A stretch of DNA of 53,922 bases, taken from JANXQE01 sp035651635 (GTDB taxonomy: Bacteria > Verrucomicrobiota > Verrucomicrobiia > Limisphaerales > UBA8199). The number at the start of each line of letters is the position of its first letter. Position 1 is the first letter of the stretch. The DNA lies in contig DASRFK010000143.1 of assembly GCA_035651635.1 (NCBI GenBank), positions 1-53,922 of the forward strand, given 5' to 3'. A program made the position numbers and the translations under genes. Below are positions 25,759-35,706 of this stretch, piece after piece. The notes under the pieces were generated by a model. It worked only from the letters and a program-made list of their open reading frames with translations, had not been told where the DNA came from and made no database searches.

Positions 25759-28700
25759 ATGTTGATTAGCACCGTACCTGACGGGATCCTCGGCCATCCG
25801 GTTTTTCGCCGCGGCCTGGTCCGCATTGCGCTTGGCATCCTCGCGGCAGCACCCTTTGCCGCCGGCGCGCAGCATAAGCTGGCCGCGCCGGGGGATGGAC
25901 AAGCGTATATCGCGCCGGCCTCTGATGAGGCCGAGCAGGCCATCAAGCGGTTTACACCGGCGCCTGGCTTGAAAGTGGATCTTTGGGCCGCCGAGCCGTT
26001 GCTGGCAAACCCGGTCGCTTTCAACTTCGACGAGAAAGGCCGCGCGTATGTGTGTGAAACGTTTCGGCTTGGCGCCGGGGTCGATGATATTCGGGGGATA
26101 ATGGATTGGCTGAATGAGGAGCTGGCCTCGCGCACCGTGGACGAGCGCCTGGCGGAAATGAAACGCCACCTGGGGAATCGGTTTGTCAGTTACACCAACA
26201 ACAGCGAACGGATTGAATTGATCGAGGACCGCGCCGGGCAGGGCAAAGCGGACCATGCGACGGTATTCGCCGAGCATTTCAATTCGCCGCTCGACGGCAT
26301 CGGGGCGGGGGTGCTGGCGCGGAAAGGCAAGGTCTGGTACGCCGACATTCCCAACTTGTGGTTGCTGCGCGACACCAATGGCGATGGAGTGGCAGATATG
26401 CGCCGCTCGCTGCATTACGGTTTCGGCGTGCGAGTGGGCTTTCTCGGTCACGACTTGCACGGGCTTCACTTCGGGCCGGACGGGAAGATTTACTTCAGCA
26501 TCGGGGACCGGGGCTCGAACATAAAAGTAGCTGAGGGCCGACAAGTGGGTGAGCCGGACATGGGTTGTGTCTTCCGTTGCAACCCGGACGGCTCGGACCT
26601 CGAGGTGTTTGCCTATGGGTTGCGCAATCCCCAGGACCTGGTTTTCGATCAATACGGCAATCTGTTTACGGGCGATAACAATTCCGATAGCGGCGACGAG
26701 GCGCGGTGGGTGTATCTGGTCGAAGGCAGCGACAACGGCTGGCGTGTGGGTTATCAGTTTATGGAAAACCCGTATTCCCGGGGCCCATTCAACGCCGAAC
26801 GCCTTTGGTATCCGCCGTTCCAAGGTCAACCGGCCTATATCGTGCCCCCAGTGGCCAATATCGCCAGCGGGCCGTCTGGGGTGGCGTATTTTCCCGGCAC
26901 CGGCCTGCCTTCAAAATATCAGGGCCATTTCTTTTTGGTCGATTTTCGCGGTGGTCCGGCCAACAGCGGTGTGCATACGTTCACGCTGCAGCCGAAAGGG
27001 GCGGGATACGAACTGGTCGACCGCGAGCATTTTCTGTGGGGCATTCTCGCCACGGACGTGAAGTTTGGGGTGGATGGTGGTTTGTACGTGAGCGACTGGG
27101 TTGAGGGCTGGGGACTCACGGGTAAAGGCCGATTGTACCGGGTGCATGATCCCGGGCTCGACAAAGACCCGCTGGTTTTGGAGTCCAAGCGCCTGCTCGC
27201 CGAAGGGATGGAGAAGCGCTCGAGTAAAGAGTTGTCACATCTGCTCGAACACGCGGATATGCGGGTGCGCCAGGAGGCCCAGTTTGAACTCGCCGCGCGT
27301 GACTTATCCGGGCTCACGACACTCGTCTCGGTCGCGCGGCAGGATGCGAATCCTTTGGCCAGGCTGCACGGAATTTGGGGCTTGGGCCAGGTCGCGGCCC
27401 GGTATACGGAAACTGAATATCCCGCCCCGGTGGCTTCCGCGATGGAGCTGTTGGTCAAATTGCTGTCCGATCGCGACCCAGAAGTCCGCGCCCAGTCTGC
27501 CAAGACCCTGGGCGACCGACGCTATTCGAAAGCTTTTAACCAGTTGATTGCCTCGCTCGAAGATTCAAGCGCACGGACGCGGTTCTTTGCCGCCATTGCT
27601 TTGGGCAAGTTGGGCCGAGCGGACGCCTACCCGGCGTTGTTTTCTTTGCTGAGGCACAATGTGGACCAGGACCCTTACATTCGGCATGCCGGAGTGATGG
27701 GGTTAAGCCTAATTGGGGAGGTCGATGCTTTGATGGCGGCGGCGCGCGATGAATCGTCTTCGGTGCGGATGGGCGTGCTGCTGGCGTTGCGAAGGTTGCA
27801 ACGCCCGGAGATCGCGGCGTTTGTTCATGACCCCGATCCGGCACTGGTGCTGGAAGCCGCGCGGGCAATCAACGACGTGCCGATCAATGGCGCGATGCAT
27901 GAGTTAGCCACGCTCGTCGAGAGTGCCGCAATGCAGCGCTTCCTGGGCGGCGCGCCGCTCGTGCCGGAGAGCGTACCAAGACCCGCGGCGCATCAGCTCG
28001 GTTTGGAAGCTCTGCTTCGCAGAGTGCTGAATGCGAATTTTCATTTCGGCACACCCGAGACCGCCACGGCGCTCGCCGCCTTTGCGGCCCGCGCCGAGCC
28101 CCCGGAGGATATGCGCGTCGAGGCGTTAGAGGAATTGGCCGACTGGGAACATCCGGCGGGGATCGATCGCGTGGTCGGATTGTGGCGGCCGGTTGGCGCG
28201 GTGCGTCACAAGGAAACGGCCGCCAGCGCACTGGAGCCGAAGCTTGGAATGATTCTGCGCTCTGCCCCTGAGGCCGTTCAGGTGGCGGCATTGCACTGCG
28301 TCACTCGACTGGAGATTACGAACGTCACGTCTTTGTTAACACAATTGGTCGCCGACACCAATGGCTCGAGTACGGTGCGCGCTGCCACGCTGAGCGCCAT
28401 CAGCCGGGTAGACCTCTCGGCGTTGGATCATGCCTTGAGCATCGCTCGCAACGATGCCGACGAAGACGTTCGCAAAGCCGCAATGCGCCTGGAGTCACGG
28501 CTGCCGAGTTCCAATCCAGTGGGCCGGATTGAGACTATCCTTAAAACCGGAACACCAGGCGAGAAGCAGAACGCCTTCGCGGCGCTGGCAACATTACCCA
28601 GTTCGGCAGCGGACGATCTGATCGGGCAATGGCTGGACCGGCTGCGGACGGGCTCGGTGCCCAAGGAGCTACAGTTGGATCTGTTGGACGCGGCCGGCAA

Positions 28701-29214
28701 ACGTTCGAACGATGCGCTCAAGGAAAAATTGGCCGCTTACGAGGCCGGTTGGGCCAGCCATGGGCCTTTGGCCCCGTACGAGGCGTGTTTGTTCGGCGGC
28801 AATGCCGAGGAAGGAAAAAGGGTCTTCTTTGAAAAACCTGAAGCGCAGTGCGTTCGCTGTCATCGGATCAATGGCCAGGGCGGGGATGTCGGGCCGGACT
28901 TGAGCCATGTCGGCTCGCAAAAAGATCGCCGGTACTTGCTCGAATCGGTCGTTTTGCCCAATCAACAGATTGCGCAAGGCTTCGACAGTGTCACGGTCGT
29001 CCTCAAGGACGGCGACGTGCAGGCGGGCGTTCTGAAGAGTGAGACGCCAACCGAGCTGGTCCTCCACTCAGCGGATAACGGAGCCGTAACGATTAAAAAG
29101 GCAGATATTAAGACCCGTAAGGCCGCGCTTTCGCCGATGCCTGAGGGTTTGGACAAGATTCTCTCCAAGGATGACCTGCGCAACCTGGTGGAGTTTTTGA
29201 GCTCGCGCAAATAA
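25759..29214 (+). CDS. PVC-type haem-binding CxxCH protein with sugar-dehydrogenase-like propeller and HEAT-like region
   Basis: I chose ATG 25759, which opens a signal peptide ending near AGA-QHK; a TTG four codons upstream is possible. The 1151 residues divide into three parts. The first is a beta-propeller resembling glucose/sorbosone dehydrogenases (about 45-440), with VWYADIPNLWLLRDTNGDG, GPDGKIYFSIGDRG and GLRNPQDLVFD. The second is a long array of alpha-helical HEAT-like repeats (about 470-990). The third is a C-terminal cytochrome-like domain with CVRCH (Cys1031-His1035) and GPDLSHVG. This layout is typical of the PVC membrane-bound dehydrogenase family, thought to oxidise sugars or alcohols at the cell surface and pass electrons to c-type haem. 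The substrate is unknown. Confidence 0.9.
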   Translation: MLISTVPDGILGHPVFRRGLVRIALGILAAAPFAAGAQHKLAAPGDGQAYIAPASDEAEQAIKRFTPAPGLKVDLWAAEPLLANPVAFNFDEKGRAYVCETFRLGAGVDDIRGIMDWLNEELASRTVDERLAEMKRHLGNRFVSYTNNSERIELIEDRAGQGKADHATVFAEHFNSPLDGIGAGVLARKGKVWYADIPNLWLLRDTNGDGVADMRRSLHYGFGVRVGFLGHDLHGLHFGPDGKIYFSIGDRGSNIKVAEGRQVGEPDMGCVFRCNPDGSDLEVFAYGLRNPQDLVFDQYGNLFTGDNNSDSGDEARWVYLVEGSDNGWRVGYQFMENPYSRGPFNAERLWYPPFQGQPAYIVPPVANIASGPSGVAYFPGTGLPSKYQGHFFLVDFRGGPANSGVHTFTLQPKGAGYELVDREHFLWGILATDVKFGVDGGLYVSDWVEGWGLTGKGRLYRVHDPGLDKDPLVLESKRLLAEGMEKRSSKELSHLLEHADMRVRQEAQFELAARDLSGLTTLVSVARQDANPLARLHGIWGLGQVAARYTETEYPAPVASAMELLVKLLSDRDPEVRAQSAKTLGDRRYSKAFNQLIASLEDSSARTRFFAAIALGKLGRADAYPALFSLLRHNVDQDPYIRHAGVMGLSLIGEVDALMAAARDESSSVRMGVLLALRRLQRPEIAAFVHDPDPALVLEAARAINDVPINGAMHELATLVESAAMQRFLGGAPLVPESVPRPAAHQLGLEALLRRVLNANFHFGTPETATALAAFAARAEPPEDMRVEALEELADWEHPAGIDRVVGLWRPVGAVRHKETAASALEPKLGMILRSAPEAVQVAALHCVTRLEITNVTSLLTQLVADTNGSSTVRAATLSAISRVDLSALDHALSIARNDADEDVRKAAMRLESRLPSSNPVGRIETILKTGTPGEKQNAFAALATLPSSAADDLIGQWLDRLRTGSVPKELQLDLLDAAGKRSNDALKEKLAAYEAGWASHGPLAPYEACLFGGNAEEGKRVFFEKPEAQCVRCHRINGQGGDVGPDLSHVGSQKDRRYLLESVVLPNQQIAQGFDSVTVVLKDGDVQAGVLKSETPTELVLHSADNGAVTIKKADIKTRKAALSPMPEGLDKILSKDDLRNLVEFLSSRK

Positions 29215-29242
29215 AGCATAGTCGCCCGCCCCCTGGACCCTC

Positions 29243-29269
29243 CCCACAGATTCAGGGCGACAGCAGATG
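29243..29269. repeat. single copy of the 46-bp repeat unit
   Basis: CCCACAGATTCAGGGCGACA and the next seven bases match the core CCGCAGATTCGGGGCGACCG of the four-copy tandem array at 51591-51773. It lies just downstream of the PVC haem gene, 22 kb from the array. Confidence 0.6.
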
Positions 29270-29325
29270 TTTTTCCGTCGGCCCTTCAGTCTGACCAGTG
29301 TCAGCTTCATTGCCACCGGCGAGCG

Positions 29326-29491
29326 TGATTAAATTTGTCGGTCGTGGCTGGAGGCCGAAAAAAGCGGCAGAGCACTGCCGCAGTCCAAAACGCAAGCGCG
29401 ACACGGGCGCGGGCCTCCGAAGGTTTTGGAGTGCGGCAGCCCTCTGCCGCTTTTCTGGCGCTCAATACAGAATGACCGACAGATTTAATCA
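29326..29491. mobile_element. 166-bp element with 18-bp terminal inverted repeats
   Basis: TGATTAAATTTGTCGGTC at the left end matches the reverse complement of GACCGACAGATTTAATCA at the right end, with one mismatch. The interior is itself palindromic: AAGCGGCAGAGCACTGCCGC mirrors GCGGCAGCCCTCTGCCGCTT. There is no coding capacity. The gap between the convergent genes at 29214 and 29575 holds little else. It looks like a MITE of a different family from the GAGCGT elements. Confidence 0.75.
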
Positions 29492-29574
29492 TACCCGGCG
29501 TCTATCCACGGCTTGAGCAGGGCCCGAAACTGTGGCATTTGGCCGGATGTTGCCGTCTTTCGTGATGATCGTGC

Positions 29575-32500
29575 TTACCCGGAGAGCTCTTCGAATCCCA
29601 GCAGGAGCAGTTGCATGCCGCGGCTTTCCTGAAAAAATCGGCGGCTGGTAATGCGCAATCGTCGCAGGCCGACTCGAGGAAAGGTCACTTGGAGCTCGAT
29701 GCTGCCGGAGGGCCGGCCTTCGCGAGCGGTGTCTTCGACAAGTTTTCTGAGTTCGGGCAGGTTCCATTGGCCTTCGTAGGCCTCGTAGAGATTCTGGTCG
29801 GCCAGTTCCTGCAACTTGACCCCGAAAAAGGCGCAGAAAGCTTCGTTGGCTTTGCGGATACTGGCGTCGATGCCCAGGATCAACAACGGTTGGGTGGTCG
29901 CGCTGATCAGAGCATCCACGACCCGGCGCATCTCGTCGATGTCCACCAGGAGGATGACGGCGCCGTCGATTTTATTTTCGCGTGTGCGGTACGGACGGAT
30001 GCGCAAGAGGTACCAATGCCCATCGCGATCCTGGGCCTCGCGTTCGACGGGAGTCAAGTTGTCGATGACTTCCTGCACTAAAGCATCCAGGTTGGGAATG
30101 AGGATGGCGCGGCTCAGGTCGGAGAGGCGCCGGCCGGCATCGGCCGGGATCAGGTTGAAGATACGTTCGGCCAGCGGTGTAAAGCGGCGGATGGTCAGGT
30201 CGCTGCCCAGCATGATAATCGCCACGTTTACACTGGCGAGGAGGTTGGTCAGATCGTTGTTGAGTTGGCTGAGCTCGGCGTTGCGGTTTTGGAGCTCCTC
30301 ATTCAGCGTGCTCAACTCTTCGTTGGTCGATTGCAGTTCTTCCTTGGCTGTCTCCAGCTCCTCGTTGGTGCTCTGCAATTCTTCATTGCTGGACTGGATT
30401 TCCTCATTGGCGGATTTGAGTTCCTCGTTGGTGGCCTCCTGCTCCTCGATAATGGATTGGACGGATTCCTTGGTGGCGATCAGTTGGTGACGCAGCTTGG
30501 CAACCTCGCGCTTTTGAGTCGCGCCGCCCTTGCCACCGGAAGCGGCGCCAGGCCGGACCGCACCTTCGGCGGCCGGAAGAGTCTCCGGCTCTTTGAAAAC
30601 GACGAGGTAAAGTCGTTCCTGGGCCAGTCCCAGGCGGAAAGGGATGACCTCGAGGTTGATTTCCCGCACCTGGTGATTGAACCGCAATTCCACCCCGGGT
30701 TGCCGCACGGGCAGATATTGTTTCATGGCGCGTGTAAGCGCCGCCCGTAATCCCAGCGACAACCTTTCGCGCGCCATTTTGAGCAGATTAAGGCTGGCGT
30801 TGCCCGGCGCGTGTTCGAGGTAGTCGCCGGTGCGGCCGCGAAAATGGATCACTTCCAAATCAGAATTGATGACCACCGCTGCGGGCGAGAAGTCGCGCAG
30901 GAGAATCCGGTCAACTTGCTGGTGCAGATCCATCAGCTTGGGATCGGGCGAGCTCCGTTCCACCGGACCGGGGAGGTGTTTCGGCTCCGGATCGGATGAC
31001 TTGCGGCCCAGGTCAAAGCCGGGCCGGGCCGCGTGCGGCCGCTTGAGATAGATTTTATGCCTTTTGTCGATCAACCCGAAGTAATCCGTGGAGGAGCCGA
31101 TCGTCTCCGAATTGCCGAGCACTAGAAAGCCGGTGCGCAGGAGCGAGTAGTGGAACAAGGGGATAATCCGGCGCTGCAGGACGGGTCCAAAGTAAATCAG
31201 GACATTTCGGCACGTGACGAGGTCAAGATTCGAGAAAGGAGGGTCGACGACCAGATTTTGGCTCGCGAAAATGCACATATCGCGGATCGATTTGTCGACC
31301 TGGTAATTGCCATTGGTCTTTTTGAAGAACCGGCGCAGCCTTTGGGGCGAAACATCCTGTTGTATGTTTTCCGGGTAGACGCCCGCGCGCGCCTTCTCGA
31401 TGCTTGATTCGCTCACATCGGTCGCGAAGACCTGGGCCTGGCGATGAACCGAGGTCTGTTCGAAGAACTCAACCAGCACAATTGCCAGCGAATAGGCTTC
31501 TTCGCCCGAAGCGCAACCGCATACCCAAAAGCGCAAAGGCGACTGGCCGGTGTGCGCCTTTAGGATGCGTGGAAAGATCTTCCGCTTCAGGATCTGGAAA
31601 GTGAGTGGGTCGCGAAAAAAGCTCGTGACGTTGATCAACAAATCCTTGAACAACCCCTCAATCTCAGCGGCGTTGCCCTGGACCAAGGCGACATACTCTT
31701 GAAGCGTCTCGATTTTGTGGAGCACCATCCGGCGGATGATGCGACGTCTGAGGGTGGACTGCTTGTAGAGCGAAAAATCCACTCCCGTCCGGGCGCGCAA
31801 CAAATTGAACAACGCGCTGAGGGCCGCGGCCCCGTCGTGCATCAGTTTTTCCAGTTCGGTGGTAGTGGGGACGTCTTTTGGCAGCGGCGGAACGCGACCC
31901 AGGTAAGGGTGGCCGGCAATGCGGCCCAACTCCTGGGCAATGTCTGTCGGGGAGAGCACGAAATCGACCGCGCCGGAGGCAATGGCGCTGCCGGGCATGC
32001 CGACGTACTTGGCGGTGTGCTCGTCCTGCGCGAAAGTAATGCCTCCTTCTCCTTTGAGAGCTTCCAAGCCGAGCGTGCCGTCGCTGCCGGTCCCGGACAG
32101 CACAACGCCGATGGCACGCTCCCGTTGCTCTTTGGCCAGCGAGCGGAAGAAATAATCGATGGGCATCGGAGGCAGCTCGTGCTCTTTACGCGGTGTCAGG
32201 CGCAGCAAGCCTCCCTCAATCGCCATGGTCGTGGCCTCGGGAATGACGTAGATGTGGTTGGGCACGACTTCCAGATTGTTCTCGGCCTCCAGCACCGGAA
32301 TTTTCGAACTGTGCGCTAACAAGTCGGTGAGCCGGCTTTTATGTTTCGGGTCCAGGTGCTGGATGAAAATGAAAGCCATGCCCGTTTCCCTGGGCAGGGC
32401 AGTCAAAAAATCAGTAAAAGCTTCAAACCCCCCCGCCGAAGCGCCGATACCGACGATCGGGAAAGGCAGCCCCTGCTCGCCATCTTTCTCCTCCACGACC

Positions 32501-32793
32501 AGTTCCGCACCTTCGCCAGTCGGTACACGAACCGGGACCTTGGCTAAGCCGGCCTTTAGGTGCAACTCCCCAATCGAACGGCGCGGTTGGTCGGCCTTCC
32601 CATCGGACTGGCGAGACTTGCGAAACAGGCGCTCGGCTTCGGCCAGGGATTTTCCGGCCGCTTTCTTGATGGCAACGGCATCGGAAATCTCTTTGGCTCG
32701 CCGGCTTTTTCTGCGTTTTGTGGGTGCAGGCCCGGTTGTGCGCGGCTTTTTCTTGCCCGCGCCGGAAACCGAAGACTTGCGTGGTTTTTTCAT
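29575..32793 (-). CDS. CheB-CheR-PAS fusion signalling protein
   Basis: I chose ATG 32793 (MKKPRKSS); an upstream TTG is possible. The 1072 residues begin with a basic, disordered tail (1-105). A CheB methylesterase domain follows with its Ser-His-Asp set: GIGASAGG (Ser119), FIQHLDP (His146) and SGTGSDGT. The CheR methyltransferase spans about 320-590 (LRRRIIRRM, SFFRDPLTF, the SAM-binding CGCASGEEAYS). Next come a PAS-like domain, a long coiled coil of NEELxSxNEE repeats (about 770-850) and two more PAS domains (NVAIIMLGSDLTIRRFTP, and ATTQPLLILGIDASIRKA). There is no histidine kinase or receiver domain at the end. Such fusions are thought to set methylation of receptor-like partners. No chemotaxis genes are adjacent. 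Confidence 0.93.
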   Translation of the reverse strand: MKKPRKSSVSGAGKKKPRTTGPAPTKRRKSRRAKEISDAVAIKKAAGKSLAEAERLFRKSRQSDGKADQPRRSIGELHLKAGLAKVPVRVPTGEGAELVVEEKDGEQGLPFPIVGIGASAGGFEAFTDFLTALPRETGMAFIFIQHLDPKHKSRLTDLLAHSSKIPVLEAENNLEVVPNHIYVIPEATTMAIEGGLLRLTPRKEHELPPMPIDYFFRSLAKEQRERAIGVVLSGTGSDGTLGLEALKGEGGITFAQDEHTAKYVGMPGSAIASGAVDFVLSPTDIAQELGRIAGHPYLGRVPPLPKDVPTTTELEKLMHDGAAALSALFNLLRARTGVDFSLYKQSTLRRRIIRRMVLHKIETLQEYVALVQGNAAEIEGLFKDLLINVTSFFRDPLTFQILKRKIFPRILKAHTGQSPLRFWVCGCASGEEAYSLAIVLVEFFEQTSVHRQAQVFATDVSESSIEKARAGVYPENIQQDVSPQRLRRFFKKTNGNYQVDKSIRDMCIFASQNLVVDPPFSNLDLVTCRNVLIYFGPVLQRRIIPLFHYSLLRTGFLVLGNSETIGSSTDYFGLIDKRHKIYLKRPHAARPGFDLGRKSSDPEPKHLPGPVERSSPDPKLMDLHQQVDRILLRDFSPAAVVINSDLEVIHFRGRTGDYLEHAPGNASLNLLKMARERLSLGLRAALTRAMKQYLPVRQPGVELRFNHQVREINLEVIPFRLGLAQERLYLVVFKEPETLPAAEGAVRPGAASGGKGGATQKREVAKLRHQLIATKESVQSIIEEQEATNEELKSANEEIQSSNEELQSTNEELETAKEELQSTNEELSTLNEELQNRNAELSQLNNDLTNLLASVNVAIIMLGSDLTIRRFTPLAERIFNLIPADAGRRLSDLSRAILIPNLDALVQEVIDNLTPVEREAQDRDGHWYLLRIRPYRTRENKIDGAVILLVDIDEMRRVVDALISATTQPLLILGIDASIRKANEAFCAFFGVKLQELADQNLYEAYEGQWNLPELRKLVEDTAREGRPSGSIELQVTFPRVGLRRLRITSRRFFQESRGMQLLLLGFEELSG

Positions 32794-32882
32794 AATGGCG
32801 GAAGCTTCCAAGCTAATTAGACATAAACCGGGTCCGGTTCAAACTGATTTCTTGAGCCATTAGCCGGCGCTTCATCCATAAG

Positions 32883-32986
32883 TTTGGAGTAGCGCCTTTA
32901 GGCGGTTTCGGCGCCGAGCCGCCTAAAGGCGAGACTCCAAACCAAGAAGCCCAGGGCCTCGGCTGGTTTTTTAAAACATGCCCTGA
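32883..32986. mobile_element. MITE-like element, copy B (left end missing)
   Basis: The hairpin core TTTGGAGTAGCGCCTTTAGG ... GCCTAAAGGCGAGACTCCAA is present, followed by the CCAGGGCCTCGGCTGG spacer and the degenerate end TTTTAAAACATGCCC. The left terminal repeat is absent. It has the same family core as copies A, C and F. It lies between the CheB-CheR gene and the DUF1592 gene, which diverge; the rest of the 317-base gap holds no gene. Confidence 0.7.
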
Positions 32987-33064
32987 GAGCTGCCCCCGCC
33001 GCGCATCGGCAAGCGGGGTGATTTGCCCCTGAATAGAGGCCTTGGCACATTCGTCACGAAATAG

Positions 33065-33093
33065 GCGACAAACTCGGCCGTTTACTTTATACT
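33065..33093 (+). promoter_or_regulatory. candidate promoter of the DUF1592/DUF1552 pair
   Basis: GCGACA (33065-33070, four of six matches to TTGACA) and TATACT (33088-33093, five of six matches to TATAAT) are separated by exactly 17 bases. The -10 lies 17 bases ahead of the ATG at 33111, so the 5' leader would be very short. This is the best promoter-like pair before any gene in the window after the one upstream of rho. Confidence 0.4.
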
Positions 33094-33110
33094 AGCGATT
33101 AATACTGATA

Positions 33111-35699
33111 ATGCCCGCTGCGCCGCGCCAAACCTGCCGGGGTGGAATACGCAACATTTTGCGCTTGTGTATTTTACATCGATGGATCCGGCCGGCATCT
33201 GCGCACCGGGTCTCGCTGGCTTTGCTCCTTTGCGCCGGCGTTGCGCAGCCAGCCCGGGCCGGGTCTGCGGCTGACGCTTCGCCTTATCCCCCGAATGTTC
33301 AGAAAATCCTGACGACTTATTGTTACGATTGTCACGGCGACGGCATGGAGAAGGGCAAAGTGGCATTCGACCAGATCAATTCCCACGCCGAACTCCTGGC
33401 GCAGCGCGACTTGTTTTTCAACGCGCTCAAGAACGTTCGGGCCGGCATCATGCCGCCCGAAAAGAAGCCGCGCCCGGACGCGCGGGAACAAAAGGAATTG
33501 GCCGATTGGATCAAAGCCGACATCTTCCAGATTGACCCCAAGAATCCCGACCCGGGCAAAGTCACGATTCGGCGGCTGAACCGCACCGAGTATCGCAATA
33601 CCATCCGCGATTTGACCGGCTTCGATTTCAAAGTGGAAGACGAATTGCCACCCGACGATACTGGCTACGGTTTCGATACCATTGGCGATGTGCTGACTCT
33701 CTCGCCATTGCTGCTGGAAAAATACATGGGCGCCGCGGAAGTGATCACGCGCGAGGCCGTTCCCCGAGTGTTGCGCGTTGCGCCCGAGCAGGCCATTGCC
33801 GGATCGGAGTTTCAGGGAGCGAAGGATCCGGCGCACATGAGTTTTTACGAACCGGCTGAGCTGAGTCATTCCTTCAGGGCGGAGTTCGCTGGCAAGTACC
33901 GGCTCAAATTGAACCTGGAAGTCCACGGGCAGTTCGAGTTCGATCCCGGGCGCTGCCGCGTGGTGCTCAAGAGTGACGGTCAGGAGGTCTGGACGAATGA
34001 GTTCGGCTGGCAAAATGGCAAAAAATTCAGCTTTGACCTCAATCAAACGTGGCCGGCCGGAGATCACTCCTTGTTACTTGCGGTCGAACCGCTGACGCCT
34101 CCCGAGAAGAAGCAGAACTCGCTGGACCTGAAACTAAAGGAAATCGTGATTAGCGGCCCCTTGGACGATGTGCACGGGGCCCGGCCCAAGGGGTTCGACC
34201 GCTTTTTCTGGAAGGACCCGCCGAAATCGCCCCGGGAGCGGCGTGAATATGCCAGGGCAGTGCTCGCTCGTTTCGCCGGCCGAGCTTATCGGCGGCCGGT
34301 CGAGGAGCGCACCGTGGGCAGGCTGTTGAGTATCGCGGAGGGCGTTTGGAAAACCCCGGGCGAAGGCTTCGAGGACGGCATTGCCGAGGCAATCATTCCG
34401 CTGTTGGCTTCACCCCGGTTTTTGTTCCGCATCGAACAGACCCAGCCTGCCACAGCCCATGACAAATACCCCGCCATCGACGAGTACGCCCTGGCGTCGC
34501 GCTTGTCCTATTTTCTGTGGTCCACCATGCCCGACGAGCAATTGCTGAATCTCGCGGCGAAAGATCAGCTGCGCGCCAATCTCGACCAACAGATCCAGCG
34601 CATGGTGTCGGACCACCGCGCGCAATCCCTCGTCGATAATTTTGTCGGGCAATGGCTCCAGGTGCGCGATCTCGAAGGCATCAGCATCAACGAACGAGTG
34701 GTCCTGGCGCGCGATCGCGGCGAAGAGCATCAACTGGAAAACAGGTTTAAACGTTTTCGCGAATTGCAGGCCATTCCCAAGGACAAGCGCACCCCGGAGC
34801 AGCAGGCCGAATTGCAAAAAATGATCGATGAGCGGCGCAAACGCCAGAACCAGCAAAACTTCGAATTGGACGAGGGTCTGCGCCAGGCCATGCGCCAGGA
34901 GACCGAGATGTGCTTCGGTTATGTCATGCGCGAAAATCGCAGCGTCCTCGAATTAGTGGACAGCCATTACACTTTCCTCAACGAAAAACTCGCCGCGCAT
35001 TACGGCATCACCAACGTGAGCGGTGGCGAAATGCGCCGCGTTGATTTGCCCCCGGACAGTCCGCGTGGCGGCGTGCTGAGCGACGGCTCGGTGCTGATTG
35101 TTACCTCAAATCCCACCCGCACTTCACCGGTCAAACGGGGCTTGTTTGTTCTGGATAATATCCTGGGAATTCCTCCTCCTCCGCCGCCGGCTAATATCCC
35201 CCCTTTGGAGGACAGCGAGAAGGCCTTTACCGATCACCAGCCGACCTTGCGCGAGACCCTCGAGATTCACCGAGGCAAGCCGCTCTGCAGTTCCTGCCAC
35301 AATCGCATGGACCCGCTCGGATTGGCGATGGAGAATTTCAACGCCTTGGGAATGTGGCGCGAACGCGAGCGCGGCGAACCCATCGATGCCGCGGGCAAAC
35401 TCATTACCGGTGAAGAGTTCCACGACCTGCGTCAGGTCAAGCAGGCCATCGTATCCCGGCACCGGCTGGACTTTTACCGTTGCCTGACCGAAAAACTGCT
35501 TACCTACGCCCTCGGGCGCGGCCTCGAGTTTTATGATGTCGAGACGGTCGACCGCATTGTGCAAGCCCTCGACCAGGCCGACGGCCGGTTCTCCACGTTA
35601 TTGACCGGCGTTATTAATTCTGCTCCATTTCAAAAGACCCGCAATGTTTCAGCCAGTTTAGCCAGTAACAGCGCGTCCGCAGCCACGCTGCAAAATTGA
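33111..35699 (+). CDS. DUF1592-type 'planctomycete cytochrome' protein
   Basis: The 862-residue protein has a long N-terminus with a hydrophobic signal (HRVSLALLLCAGVAQPARA, to about 50). A cytochrome-like CYDCH haem site follows at 71-75. The domain order seen in PVC bacteria comes next: DUF1587 (RLNRTEYRNTIRDLTGFDF), a carbohydrate-binding-like insert (about 235-345), DUF1595 (FAGRAYRRPVEERTV), DUF1592 (ALASRLSYFLWSTMPDEQLL), DUF1588 (TSPVKRGLFVLDNILG with PPPPPPANIPPL and a second CxxCH at 726-730) and DUF1585 (CLTEKLLTYALGRGLEFYD). It is secreted and probably redox-active on polymers or sugars; no activity is established. The next gene starts 7 bases later. Confidence 0.93.
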   Translation: MPAAPRQTCRGGIRNILRLCILHRWIRPASAHRVSLALLLCAGVAQPARAGSAADASPYPPNVQKILTTYCYDCHGDGMEKGKVAFDQINSHAELLAQRDLFFNALKNVRAGIMPPEKKPRPDAREQKELADWIKADIFQIDPKNPDPGKVTIRRLNRTEYRNTIRDLTGFDFKVEDELPPDDTGYGFDTIGDVLTLSPLLLEKYMGAAEVITREAVPRVLRVAPEQAIAGSEFQGAKDPAHMSFYEPAELSHSFRAEFAGKYRLKLNLEVHGQFEFDPGRCRVVLKSDGQEVWTNEFGWQNGKKFSFDLNQTWPAGDHSLLLAVEPLTPPEKKQNSLDLKLKEIVISGPLDDVHGARPKGFDRFFWKDPPKSPRERREYARAVLARFAGRAYRRPVEERTVGRLLSIAEGVWKTPGEGFEDGIAEAIIPLLASPRFLFRIEQTQPATAHDKYPAIDEYALASRLSYFLWSTMPDEQLLNLAAKDQLRANLDQQIQRMVSDHRAQSLVDNFVGQWLQVRDLEGISINERVVLARDRGEEHQLENRFKRFRELQAIPKDKRTPEQQAELQKMIDERRKRQNQQNFELDEGLRQAMRQETEMCFGYVMRENRSVLELVDSHYTFLNEKLAAHYGITNVSGGEMRRVDLPPDSPRGGVLSDGSVLIVTSNPTRTSPVKRGLFVLDNILGIPPPPPPANIPPLEDSEKAFTDHQPTLRETLEIHRGKPLCSSCHNRMDPLGLAMENFNALGMWRERERGEPIDAAGKLITGEEFHDLRQVKQAIVSRHRLDFYRCLTEKLLTYALGRGLEFYDVETVDRIVQALDQADGRFSTLLTGVINSAPFQKTRNVSASLASNSASAATLQN

Positions 35700-35706
35700 A
35701 GAAATT

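Noticed and set aside
29816..30490. Ser/Leu-rich plus-strand frame opposite the CheB-CheR coiled coil
   Set aside because: Its repetitive sequence is merely the complement of the NEEL repeats in the real gene.
33174..34067. 297-codon minus-strand frame within the DUF1592 gene
   Set aside because: It overlaps a strongly conserved gene and has no recognisable motifs, so it is a codon-bias shadow.
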